DNA of 64,000 bases from Croceibacterium_A sp035555595 (GTDB taxonomy: Bacteria > Pseudomonadota > Alphaproteobacteria > Sphingomonadales > Sphingomonadaceae): the NCBI GenBank assembly GCA_035555595.1, contig DATMGK010000004.1, forward strand, positions 1 to 64,000, given 5' to 3'. The notes under the pieces are model-generated. The model was given only the letters and a program-made list of their open reading frames with translations. It did no database searches and was not told where the DNA came from. Both the position numbers and the translations under genes were made by a program. Positions 24,929-32,936 of the stretch are shown piece after piece. Numbering within the stretch: the first letter of the stretch is position 1; the number at the start of each line of letters is the position of its first letter.

Positions 24929-27248
24929 TATCACCTCCAACTGAACTTCGCCCCGAATCGAGCCGATTTGCGCGTGCGAGGGCTAGCACGGAATAGTGCG
25001 CCAGTTGAAAGGCCAGGATGGATTCCGCTCCACAGTTTATGTTCGCGCCGCGCGGTGTCACGCCGTCGCGGCAGCGCCCTGTAACGAGATCCGCCAGCAC
25101 CACGCCGCGATCATTTGCGCCGAAGAACCAGTTCCACGCCGCCATCGCATGTTCGAACCAGCGCGCGTCGCGTGTGGCGGCAAAGGCGGCGCGGGAAGCT
25201 TCTATCGCCGCCTGCGCTTCCAGCGGTTGCTGGTCGAATGGCAACGGCTCTGTGCATTCGTGATGAAAACTCTCGCAGCCGATCGGGCGAAAGTGGCCAC
25301 CGGTCGCCAGTTGCCGTGCCGCGATCCATTCCAGCGTTTCCAGACCCGCCGCGACATAATGCCGGTTCTCCAGCACCAGCCCGGCTTCGATCAGCGCCTG
25401 GCTCAGACGGGGGTTGTCGTAACCCAGCACGGTTTCGAACCATGCCCAGTCGGGCCTGCGCGCGGCGTCGAGCAGGCGATGCAGCACGTCAGCGCCTTGC
25501 GCCAGTACGTCATGAGATGGGCGGTGGCTGGGCAGGCTGCGCAGCACGCAGGCAGTGCCGAGCATCGTGAAGGCGATCGCGCGCGGGGAAGCGAGCAGGG
25601 CGACGTGCGGCAGGGTTTCTTCGTAAAGCTTCCAGGCCCAGCCGCGAATATCTTCGTCCGTGGATGCTTCGATCGTCTGCCCCAGCGCCCACAACGCGCG
25701 GCCGTTGGAATCGTCGGAACCCTGCTCTTCACGCCAGGTCCGCTCAAAGCTCATGAAATTGCGAAATGCCCCCCGATCGGCATTCCACGCATGTTGGATG
25801 AAAGAGGCGAAGGTCTGGCACCACTGGCTTCTTTCACGTTCCGGCACGCTGGCGGCCACGTTCATCAGCATCAGGGCGCGGGCATTGTCGTCCACGCAAT
25901 AGCCGTGGCGACGATCCGGCACGATGCCGATCGCGTGTTGCAACAGGCCGGTTCCGTCACACATGCCGAACAGGCCGGAAAGGCCGGGCGTCGCCGTAAC
26001 CGGGGCGGGGCGGGCGGCGGGCGATACGGCCGCGTCGATCAGCGCTGCGGCGCCATCGGCGAAACGCGGCCATATCGTCTGCCGTCCCCGTGCATAGGCC
26101 CGGCGTTGCAGCGAATGGAGCGCTTCCCGGTCATCCAGCAGGGCGTTCACCGCATCGGCGATCGCATCCGCGCTGTCCGGTTCGATCAGCTTTCCCGCAT
26201 CTCCGGCCAGCAGCTCGCGCGCATGAAGATAGGGGGTGGAAACCACCGCCTTGCCCAGTGCCACGGCATAGCTCAGCGTGCCGGATGTCGATTGCTGCAG
26301 GTTGAAATAGGGCGTGATGTAGATGTCGCAGGCTTCCAGCTGATCCAGCAACTCGTCAGTATCGAGGAAGCGGTTGTCCCACTCGATATGCCCGGCAACA
26401 CCCAGAGCGTCCGCCTCTGCGCGCAGCCTGTCGCGATAGGCCTCACCCTCATGCGCCACCAAATTGGGATGCGTCGCGCCGACGATGCGATAAATGGCGT
26501 TCGGATGCCGGGCGATAATCGCCGGCATGGCTTCGATCACCCGCTCGAGGCCTTTGCCGGGGCCCAGCAGGCCGAATGTCATCAGCACATCGCGGCCGGC
26601 CAGTCCGAACTGGTCCTTGAACCGCGCTGATCGCCCGAACGGCCGATCCGGCGCGCCGTGGGGCAATATCTGCAACAGATCGTGGGGCGCGCCATATTGC
26701 TCGATCAGCAGATCGCGCGAATGGCGGCTCATCACCATGATCCGGCTGGCGCGCCGGACCAGATGCTCAAGGATTTCACGCTGCCGCTGGCTGGGCTCGC
26801 TCAACACGGTATGTGGCGTCAAAATCAGTGGAGCGGCCAGCCGGTCCACGAAATCGCACACCATTTCGCCGTCAGTACCCCCGAATATGCCGTATTCGTG
26901 CTGTACCCACACAGCATCTACACCGCTTTCGTTGATGTTTCTGGCCGCTGCGAGATAGGCTCGCGCGTCGTCCTGCGCGATCGTGCCAGCAATACCGTTG
27001 TAAATCAGCGGATTGCGCGGATCGTCCAGCGCGTAGACATCCACATCGATATCCGGATGAAACTCCGCCAGCTTCTCGAATACATCCGTCGCAAACGTGG
27101 CGATCCCGCATTTGCGCGGAGTAAAAGTCCCTACCAGAGCGATGCGGCGTGTAGATGAAGAATCGAAGCGATGGTCGAATATTGAACGCACATCTGCACC
27201 GGGCGGCGGCGGTGCGGCATGGGCAAGGACCGGATCGTGGATCGTCAT
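24882..27248 (-). CDS. GT4 glycosyltransferase with large C-terminal helical domain
   Basis: This is a 788-residue two-part protein. Residues of about 30-400 are a GT-B, family-4-type glycosyltransferase: N-terminal VGTFTPRKCGIATFA, a middle GPGKGLERVIEA phosphate-loop region and a late STSGTLSYAVALGKAVVST nucleotide-sugar-binding segment. Residues of about 415-770 are mostly helical with repeated conserved aromatic/His patches (CVDDNARALMLM, NFMSFERTW, SDDSNGRALWALG, GCESFHHECTE) that resemble an alpha/alpha-barrel sugar-active domain, but no exact family was recognised. ATG at 27248 follows AAGGA at 7-8 nt. It is the first gene of an operon with GH130 and manA, so a mannose-containing glycan is the likely product or substrate. 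That is inferred. Confidence 0.88.
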   Translation of the reverse strand: MTIHDPVLAHAAPPPPGADVRSIFDHRFDSSSTRRIALVGTFTPRKCGIATFATDVFEKLAEFHPDIDVDVYALDDPRNPLIYNGIAGTIAQDDARAYLAAARNINESGVDAVWVQHEYGIFGGTDGEMVCDFVDRLAAPLILTPHTVLSEPSQRQREILEHLVRRASRIMVMSRHSRDLLIEQYGAPHDLLQILPHGAPDRPFGRSARFKDQFGLAGRDVLMTFGLLGPGKGLERVIEAMPAIIARHPNAIYRIVGATHPNLVAHEGEAYRDRLRAEADALGVAGHIEWDNRFLDTDELLDQLEACDIYITPYFNLQQSTSGTLSYAVALGKAVVSTPYLHARELLAGDAGKLIEPDSADAIADAVNALLDDREALHSLQRRAYARGRQTIWPRFADGAAALIDAAVSPAARPAPVTATPGLSGLFGMCDGTGLLQHAIGIVPDRRHGYCVDDNARALMLMNVAASVPERERSQWCQTFASFIQHAWNADRGAFRNFMSFERTWREEQGSDDSNGRALWALGQTIEASTDEDIRGWAWKLYEETLPHVALLASPRAIAFTMLGTACVLRSLPSHRPSHDVLAQGADVLHRLLDAARRPDWAWFETVLGYDNPRLSQALIEAGLVLENRHYVAAGLETLEWIAARQLATGGHFRPIGCESFHHECTEPLPFDQQPLEAQAAIEASRAAFAATRDARWFEHAMAAWNWFFGANDRGVVLADLVTGRCRDGVTPRGANINCGAESILAFQLAHYSVLALARANRLDSGRSSVGGDIGDRARVATHSVANP
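24930..24938 (-). promoter_or_regulatory. Strong ribosome-binding site for the GH130 gene
   Basis: GGAGGTGAT on the minus strand ends 1 nt before the TTG at 24928 and gives 5 nt between its GGAGG core and the start codon. It lies inside the 3' end of the GT4 gene, and it decides the TTG over the two weaker upstream in-frame candidates at 24934 and 24940. Confidence 0.7.
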
Positions 27249-27530
27249 CGGCAATCCTTGAACAGATTCCGACGGTCCCCAGCGTGATCCATCAGAATCA
27301 TGTGATTGTTGCAGTGCAACATAGAAGCACCGCCTCTGGCAAGTGGTTTCTACGAGATAAGATTCAAATCACTGAAACCGCTTCCTTTTCCCACGATTGC
27401 AATTTGCAAGGTGGTGCCGGGCGCGCGACAGGAAATGAAACAGGTCTGTAGAGGGGATGTTCCGCTCTTAACTAAGCGCAATCCGCACGGTGGGAACATC
27501 ATATGCAACGGCCAGACTGCGCAGTTTCGG

Positions 27531-27576
27531 CAAAGAAAAGGCCCGCCCGTCGCCATGCAAAAGAAACGGGCGGGCC
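27531..27576 (-). terminator. Rho-independent terminator with no obvious gene
   Basis: A perfect 11-bp inverted repeat (GGCCCGCCCGT at 27540-27550 and ACGGGCGGGCC at 27566-27576) is separated by 15 nt. Read on the minus strand, the second arm is followed directly by TTTTCTTTG. On the plus strand no T-run follows. The nearest gene on the right is on the plus strand, so this terminator would end an unannotated minus-strand transcript. Confidence 0.65.
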
Positions 27577-27725
27577 GAAGAGCGACGGCGCGAACCCGCT
27601 GCGCCGCCGCGAGGAGTTCTTACTCTACCGGAGTGCTCCCCGCACGATGGCCAAATGCGCCCCACAAGCTACATCGCCGATGCGCGGCGCGAGCACGAGC
27701 GCTTGAGTTGAGGCTTTGCTGCGGG
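27540..27725 (-). ncRNA. Candidate small RNA ending at the orphan terminator
   Basis: The segment upstream (minus sense) of the 27531-27576 terminator is about 150-190 nt, GC-rich and able to fold. A strong hairpin lies around 27585-27615 (GGCGC / GCGCC arms). An AT-rich stretch suited to a promoter lies just beyond at 27725-27785. No credible protein is encoded. Size and layout would suit a small RNA (a 6S-like RNA is one option), but I could not match it to a known family. Confidence 0.3.
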
Positions 27726-27843
27726 AGATATAATTCATAAAAATCATATATTTATTAGATTATTTAAGCTTAAGTCAGATACCTGTCTTGCCATGTAGAA
27801 CCGATGGCTCTCGCCAATCCCAGTAAATTACGGTAATCCGCAC

Positions 27844-27860
27844 GTTACATGGCGTTACAT
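27844..27860 (+). promoter_or_regulatory. Tandem GTTACAT repeat, possible operator
   Basis: GTTACAT occurs at 27844-27850 and again at 27854-27860, a 10-bp period, about one helical turn. A related ATTACGGTAAT near-palindrome lies just upstream (about 27827-27837). Direct repeats with this spacing are typical for tandem binding of winged-helix regulators, and the gene that begins 42 bp downstream encodes such a protein. Confidence 0.4.
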
Positions 27861-27901
27861 CGTCCGGGGAGGGGCGCTTAAGGGATGAAAGGTTAGCCAT
27901 C

Positions 27902-29110
27902 TTGAGCAGGGATGAACCGGCAACTGCCCGCTTCGATGCGGAGGTCGGGCGGGTCCGCGCCAGCGGTGTGTTGGGCGAAAGCGGCCGCTTGCTGGAACTG
28001 TTCGATTTCCTTGCCGCTCGAGGTCCGGGAACGGCATCCGCCTCGCAGGCCGAAATCGCTGAAACCGTGTTTGGCCATACGGAAACCAGCGTCGATGACG
28101 CCACGGTGCGTGTCTATGTCCACCGGCTGCGCAAGCGGTTGGAGGAATACTACGCAGAAGCTGGTGCAAAGGGGAATGGCGGGCGGTTGATCCTGCCTTC
28201 GGGCACTTATGCGCTGCGACAGGCGGACGATGCAGGCATCGAGGATGCTGTCGAACTCGAGGAGCCCGAACGTAAACGGAGTCTCCCGATCAGGATGCTG
28301 CTGATCGCGGGGCTCGCGCTGGTCGGCGCTTTCTTCCTTGGCCGGGCGCTTGCCCCGAATTCGGCTTCTCCGGTCAATGCGATCTGGCAGCCCTTCGTCG
28401 ATTCACCGCGCCCCAAGCTGATCGTCCTTGGCGACTATTACATCTATGGGGAAATCGACCCTGTGCGGCCGGAAGAAGGCCGTCTGATCCGCGATTTCCG
28501 GGTCAACTCAGCCGCCGATCTCGAACGCATGCAGGACCTGTTCCCGGATCGCTATGGTCGGGCGGAAGACATGGGCCTCAATTATCTGCCGTTCTCGGTG
28601 GCCTATGGCCTGGACGAGATCGTGCCCATCCTGGCCCAGAATGGGCATAGGGTCAGCGTGCTGGCCGCGTCGGAACTGCAACCCGATATGCTGAACTATT
28701 TCGACGTGATTTATGTCGGTCTTTTCAGCGGTATGTCTCTTCTGGAAGACGTCACCTTCATGGGGTCGCAGTTCGACATCGGCGAAAGTTACGACGAACT
28801 GATCGATAGCGCTGCGAAGAAATCCTACACGAGTGAAGAAGCCCGCAGCCTCGCCTCTCCCGCGTTCTATCGCGATTACGGCTATGTGGCGCGCTTCAAG
28901 GCGCCGGGCGGCGCGCTGGTCGCCATAGTCGCGGGTGCGCGTGATACCGGGTTGCGGGGGCTGGTGCCGCTTGTCACGCGGGCTGACCTGACGGCTGACC
29001 TGAAGAAAGTCGCCAGCGACGATAGTTTCGAAGGGTTGTTCCAGATCACCGGGCAGCAGGGCGCTGACCTGTCGGAAACCCTGTTGCTCGCCCGCCCGCG
29101 CGAGGATTGA
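27902..29110 (+). CDS. ToxR-like membrane-bound winged-helix regulator
   Basis: This 402-residue protein starts at TTG (27902), after GAAAGG; the upstream ATG in the region is closed by a stop. The N-terminal 105 residues read as a winged-helix DNA-binding domain (HTH core ASQAEIAETVFG, then the recognition segment DDATVRVYVHRLRKRLEEYY and wing LPSGTYAL). One transmembrane helix follows (about residues 132-150, ending LGRALAP), then a 250-residue domain outside the membrane of unknown family. The design matches ToxR/CadC-type one-component regulators, which bind DNA while sensing outside the cytoplasm. The upstream direct repeat may be an autoregulatory site. Its targets are unknown; the divergent mannose operon is one candidate. 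Confidence 0.78.
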   Translation: MSRDEPATARFDAEVGRVRASGVLGESGRLLELFDFLAARGPGTASASQAEIAETVFGHTETSVDDATVRVYVHRLRKRLEEYYAEAGAKGNGGRLILPSGTYALRQADDAGIEDAVELEEPERKRSLPIRMLLIAGLALVGAFFLGRALAPNSASPVNAIWQPFVDSPRPKLIVLGDYYIYGEIDPVRPEEGRLIRDFRVNSAADLERMQDLFPDRYGRAEDMGLNYLPFSVAYGLDEIVPILAQNGHRVSVLAASELQPDMLNYFDVIYVGLFSGMSLLEDVTFMGSQFDIGESYDELIDSAAKKSYTSEEARSLASPAFYRDYGYVARFKAPGGALVAIVAGARDTGLRGLVPLVTRADLTADLKKVASDDSFEGLFQITGQQGADLSETLLLARPRED

Positions 29111-29252
29111 GGTAGCCGCCCATACCCCACTTCACGCCGCCGCCGTGTAGGAGATCTGGAGCAAGGCGTTCCACTTCGGTGCGGCACCCCGGCGTTAGCT
29201 TGCCATTCACCATCGCGCGCCTACATTGCAGACGGACACTCAAGGACCCACG

Positions 29253-31193
29253 ATGAGCGAGAATCGCGAGCCGGAAGGCAACGGCAATCCCTGGATAAAG
29301 AGCCTGCTGGTGTGGGGGGGTATTTTCCTCGCGCTGTTGCTGGTGGTTTCGATGTTCGGCGGGCCGCGCGAAGCGGCCGGAACGCAGATCAGCTATTCCG
29401 ATTTCCGCAACCGCGTGGCCGAAGGCAGCGTGGCGGAAGTGCGCGTTGCGCCGGAAAAGATCGTCGGCAAGCTAAAGAACGGTTCCACCTTCACCACTGT
29501 GCCCGTGCCAAACGACACGGAACTGACCGCGCTGCTGGTTGAAAAGGACGTGCAGATTTCCGGCACGCCATCGGAAGAGCCGAACCTGCTGCTCTATATC
29601 CTGATCCAGTCCTTGCCCTTCCTGCTGATTCTGGGCGTGGCGTTCTTCGCGCTGCGTCAGGTTCAGAAGGGTGGCGGTTCGGGCGCGATGGGCTTTGGCA
29701 AGTCCAAGGCCAAGCTGCTGACTGAAAAGCAGGGCCGCGTCACTTTCGATGATGTCGCCGGCATTGATGAGGCGCGCGAGGAACTGGAGGAAATCGTCGA
29801 GTTCCTGAAAGATCCGCAGCGTTTTTCTAAATTGGGCGGACAGATTCCCAAGGGCGCCCTGTTGGTCGGTTCCCCCGGCACCGGCAAGACGCTGCTGGCC
29901 CGCGCCATCGCGGGTGAGGCGCGGGTGCCGTTTTTCACCATTTCGGGTTCCGACTTCGTGGAAATGTTCGTGGGTGTCGGCGCCAGCCGGGTGCGCGACA
30001 TGTTCGAACAGGCGAAGAAGAACGCCCCGTGCATCGTGTTCATCGACGAAATCGACGCGGTCGGCCGTCATCGCGGCCACGGGCTCGGCAATTCGAATGA
30101 CGAACGCGAGCAGACCCTCAACCAGCTTCTGGTGGAGATGGACGGGTTCGAGGCGAATGAAGGCATCATCATCATCGCCGCCACCAACCGTCCGGATGTG
30201 CTGGACCCGGCCTTGCTGCGCCCGGGCCGCTTCGACCGGCAGGTCGTGGTGCCGATCCCCGATATCGACGGGCGCGAGAAAATCCTGAGCGTTCACATGA
30301 AGAAGGTGCCTCTGGCGCCGGACGTCAATTCTCGCACGATCGCGCGCGGAACGCCCGGTTTCTCCGGCGCGGATCTCGCCAATCTCGTGAACGAGGCGGC
30401 GCTGCTGGCCGCGCGGCGCAACAAGCGCCTTGTAGCGATGCAGGAATTCGAAGACGCCAAGGACAAGGTCATGATGGGCGCAGAGCGTCGCAGCATGGTC
30501 ATGACCGAGGACGAAAAGAAGATGACCGCCTATCATGAGGCGGGCCATGCAATCGTTTCGGTGCACGAACCGGCCAGCGACCCGATCCACAAGGCCACGA
30601 TCATACCGCGTGGTCGCGCGCTGGGCATGGTCATGCGCCTGCCGGAACGTGACAGCTATTCTTATCATCGGGACAAGATGCTGGCGAACCTGTCGGTCAG
30701 CATGGGTGGTCGCGTGGCGGAAGAAATCATCTTCGGCCATGACAAGGTCAGTTCAGGCGCTTCGTCCGATATATCCTATGCCACCAGCCTGGCCCGCAAC
30801 ATGGTCACCAAGTGGGGCATGTCGGAAAAGCTGGGCCCGCTGCAGTACGAAGATCAGCAAGAGGGCTACCTCGGCATGGGCGGTGCGCAGCGGACCATGG
30901 CGTCCGACGAAACCAACAAGCTGATCGATTCGGAAATCCGCAATCTGGTGGATACCGCGCACAAGCGCGCAACCGATCTGCTGACCCAGCATCAGGACCA
31001 GCTTCACCTGCTGGCGCAGGCCATGCTGGAATATGAGACGCTGACCGGGGACGAGATCAGGCAGCTTCTGGACGATGGCAAGATCGACCGTCCGGAGAGG
31101 CCATCTGGCCCGGTAACGCCGCGTCCGGTGCGTGGATCCTCGATCCCCAAGGCTGGCAAGCGGTTCGGAGGTGAAGCTCCTCAGGGGGCTTGA
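29253..31193 (+). CDS. ftsH: ATP-dependent zinc metalloprotease FtsH
   Basis: This 646-residue inner-membrane AAA+ protease degrades misfolded membrane proteins and regulators such as LpxC and sigma-32 in relatives. It has an N-terminal transmembrane helix (about 20-38), a periplasmic loop, a second helix (about 115-135), then the AAA module: Walker A GSPGTGKT, Walker B CIVFIDEIDA and second region of homology ATNRPDVLDPALLRPGRFDR. The zinc-protease HEAGH motif and its downstream Asp complete it. I took ATG at 29253 because AAGGA lies 6 nt upstream; a TTG 27 nt earlier is in frame. It stands downstream of the ToxR-like regulator gene, not the more usual tilS. Confidence 0.98.
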   Translation: MSENREPEGNGNPWIKSLLVWGGIFLALLLVVSMFGGPREAAGTQISYSDFRNRVAEGSVAEVRVAPEKIVGKLKNGSTFTTVPVPNDTELTALLVEKDVQISGTPSEEPNLLLYILIQSLPFLLILGVAFFALRQVQKGGGSGAMGFGKSKAKLLTEKQGRVTFDDVAGIDEAREELEEIVEFLKDPQRFSKLGGQIPKGALLVGSPGTGKTLLARAIAGEARVPFFTISGSDFVEMFVGVGASRVRDMFEQAKKNAPCIVFIDEIDAVGRHRGHGLGNSNDEREQTLNQLLVEMDGFEANEGIIIIAATNRPDVLDPALLRPGRFDRQVVVPIPDIDGREKILSVHMKKVPLAPDVNSRTIARGTPGFSGADLANLVNEAALLAARRNKRLVAMQEFEDAKDKVMMGAERRSMVMTEDEKKMTAYHEAGHAIVSVHEPASDPIHKATIIPRGRALGMVMRLPERDSYSYHRDKMLANLSVSMGGRVAEEIIFGHDKVSSGASSDISYATSLARNMVTKWGMSEKLGPLQYEDQQEGYLGMGGAQRTMASDETNKLIDSEIRNLVDTAHKRATDLLTQHQDQLHLLAQAMLEYETLTGDEIRQLLDDGKIDRPERPSGPVTPRPVRGSSIPKAGKRFGGEAPQGA

Positions 31194-31217
31194 CCCGCCC
31201 CAGCGCTGACAGAGTTT

Positions 31218-31250
31218 CCAGCGTGATCCGCCTGTGGGCGATCACGCTGG
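31218..31250. terminator. Inverted repeat between convergent genes
   Basis: CCAGCGTGATC (31218-31228) and GATCACGCTGG (31240-31250) form a perfect 11-bp stem with an 11-nt loop. It lies between the convergent ends of ftsH and the DUF3667 gene. There is no T-run on either strand, so it may be a bidirectional barrier or RNA-stabilising stem rather than a simple intrinsic terminator. Confidence 0.5.
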
Positions 31251-31296
31251 ATGCTTGTATCCGGAGCGTAATATCCAAGCCTCTCCGGGAATGGCT

Positions 31297-32343
31297 CTAT
31301 CCCAGTGCGCCCAGAAGCAGCAGCACGTTTACGAACAGCAGCACTATGATCAGGATGAAAATGCTGAGCGCGACCATGCGCCAGCCGGCCGAAAACCGCG
31401 ACAAAGAGTAGGCGCCGCGCAACTGCTTGTAGATGTGGATTGGCGGTATCAGTGTGAAAGCTAGCGCCAGCAGCCCGCCGCTTAGGCCAGCCGCGCTCAG
31501 CACGGTCAACAACACGAACAGCAGGGTCATGAAGCTGAGCGAATAGGTGACGAACACTGCGTGGTCGTAGATCCCAAACTGCCGTCGCCACGCGAAGATC
31601 AGCCATACGAACGGCACGGACAGCGGGATCAGCAGCCACGAAAACTTGTAGCTGTTCGCCTGTAGCTTGTACGCCATCAGGCCCGGGTTCTTCTGCCACT
31701 TCTCGATACCGTGATCGAGGAAGGCCCAGCCGGTCTTTACGCTGGCCAGTTTGCCATGACCGCCGCTCTCGTTCGTGTTTGCCGGTGCGGCTTCCCCGGC
31801 CTGTCCTTCCATCCTCTCTATCTGGCTGTCCAATAGAACAGAGGCAGGATTGTCGTCGCCCAGATTTGCACGGGCGGCGCGCAGTTCTCGCAGAGCTTCC
31901 TCAGGGGCAACCTCGCTCATTTCGTCGGCCGCGCCCGTGTTGAACTCCGTAGGAGCAGTGAGGCCGACGACCTGAAACACCGCGAACATCAGGAACACGG
32001 CAAACAGGAATAGCGCCATGGGCGAGACAAAACGGGCACGTTCCCCGTCGATGTAGCGGCGCGTCAATTCCCCCGGCCGCACGGCCAGCATAGGCAAGGT
32101 GCGCCAGGTCTGCCCTTCGAAATGGAGCGCGCCGTGCAGCAGATCGTGAAAGAACGCCCCCGCTGTGCGATGGACGTGCCCACGCTGCCCGCAGGCGTGG
32201 CAATGCGTACCGATCAGCGCCGTGCCGCAGTTCAGGCAATGCGTCTCGTGCGTGTGGCCGTCTGCGCCCGGTTCGGCTTCAGGAGGGTTGCTGCTGGCAA
32301 AATCGTTCTGCCCGTTTGCCGGTGCCAGGGTCTTCTCGCTCAC
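31297..32343 (-). CDS. DUF3667-type membrane protein
   Basis: This 348-residue protein starts at GTG (32343). It has a zinc-ribbon-like N-terminal segment (CLNCGTALIGTHCHACGQ, residues of about 36-53) that matches the DUF3667 pattern, followed by RTAGAFFHDLLHG. One transmembrane helix (about 108-128), a polar loop of about 100 residues with Ala/Glu-rich helices, and three to four further helices (about 230-345) follow. No enzymatic motif is visible and the family has no established function. It is convergent with ftsH and lies downstream of rpoZ on the same strand behind a strong hairpin. Confidence 0.8.
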   Translation of the reverse strand: MSEKTLAPANGQNDFASSNPPEAEPGADGHTHETHCLNCGTALIGTHCHACGQRGHVHRTAGAFFHDLLHGALHFEGQTWRTLPMLAVRPGELTRRYIDGERARFVSPMALFLFAVFLMFAVFQVVGLTAPTEFNTGAADEMSEVAPEEALRELRAARANLGDDNPASVLLDSQIERMEGQAGEAAPANTNESGGHGKLASVKTGWAFLDHGIEKWQKNPGLMAYKLQANSYKFSWLLIPLSVPFVWLIFAWRRQFGIYDHAVFVTYSLSFMTLLFVLLTVLSAAGLSGGLLALAFTLIPPIHIYKQLRGAYSLSRFSAGWRMVALSIFILIIVLLFVNVLLLLGALG

Positions 32344-32392
32344 GCCTGCCTCACGCCATCATTTCCGGTGCTCTGAACTACGTGCCGAAATG

Positions 32393-32434
32393 CAAGATGC
32401 CCGATGCACGCCTGGGCGTGCATCGGGCATCTTG
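32393..32434 (-). terminator. Perfect 20-bp hairpin after rpoZ
   Basis: CAAGATGCCCGATGCACGCC (32393-32412) and its exact reverse complement (32415-32434) are separated by only TG. The stem is 19-20 bp. On the minus strand it follows rpoZ by 55 nt and precedes the DUF3667 start by 49 nt; only a weak CATTTC tail follows. Terminator or mRNA-stability element are both possible. Confidence 0.55.
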
Positions 32435-32489
32435 AAAAACTGGGGCCGATTCGCATCCGGTCCATCAGGGCCGGCGCCGGACACCGCAA

Positions 32490-32834
32490 TCAGCCGTCGT
32501 AATCGCCGCCGATCGAAGTCGAGCGAGCGGGAGCCGCAGCGGAGAGGCGCATGGCCTCCGCCGACTGGCTCAGCGAGCCGATCTCATCCGCTTCGTCTTC
32601 TTCGTCAGGCAGCACGCGCTGCAGCGACTGGACAACACTTTCGTGCAGCATCTTCGGCTTTACGGTCTGCTCTGCGATTTCGCGCAGGGCGACGACCGGG
32701 TTCTTGTCCCGGTCACGATCAACTGTCAGTTCCGCACCGCCGGAAATCTCCCGGGCGCGCTGGGCTGCCAGCAAAACCAGATCGAAACGGTTAGGGACCT
32801 TGTCGACGCAATCTTCGACGGTAACGCGCGCCAT
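32490..32834 (-). CDS. rpoZ: RNA polymerase omega subunit
   Basis: This 114-residue protein is the omega subunit, which assists folding and assembly of the beta-prime subunit and binds ppGpp in many bacteria. The family core MARVTVEDCVDKVPNRFDLV at the N-terminus and LAAQRAREISGG helix are unambiguous, followed by NPVVALREIAEQTV. The longer C-terminal tail (residues of about 75-114, acidic DEEDEADE, then low complexity) is usual for alphaproteobacteria. The ATG at 32834 begins this core; the upstream frame extension is not conserved in character. A strong hairpin follows the gene. Confidence 0.97.
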   Translation of the reverse strand: MARVTVEDCVDKVPNRFDLVLLAAQRAREISGGAELTVDRDRDKNPVVALREIAEQTVKPKMLHESVVQSLQRVLPDEEDEADEIGSLSQSAEAMRLSAAAPARSTSIGGDYDG

Positions 32835-32936
32835 GGGCACTCCGGCAAAACGGGTTGTTCGGAAAGCGTCGCACTTAAGTGGGGAGTGGCGCGGAGTCAA
32901 GGTTTTCCCCCAGACGCAGCCTGTTAGGAAGACGTG

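Larger units (their letters stand above)
27249..27901. other. 653-bp intergenic region, partly AT-rich
   Basis: This gap sits between the divergent GT4 operon (minus) and the regulator gene (plus). It is clearly richer in A/T than the surroundings, above all at 27290-27420 and 27720-27840. It holds a strong hairpin with a T-run in the minus-strand sense near 27531-27576 and a GTTACAT direct repeat near 27844-27860. Short frames exist (up to 144 codons) but none looks like a real protein by composition or familiar motif. Confidence 0.6.

Noticed and set aside
27540..27725. Firm 6S RNA or SRP RNA call
   Set aside because: The conserved loops of SRP RNA are absent and the 6S-like resemblance is vague; I kept only a low-confidence small-RNA candidate.
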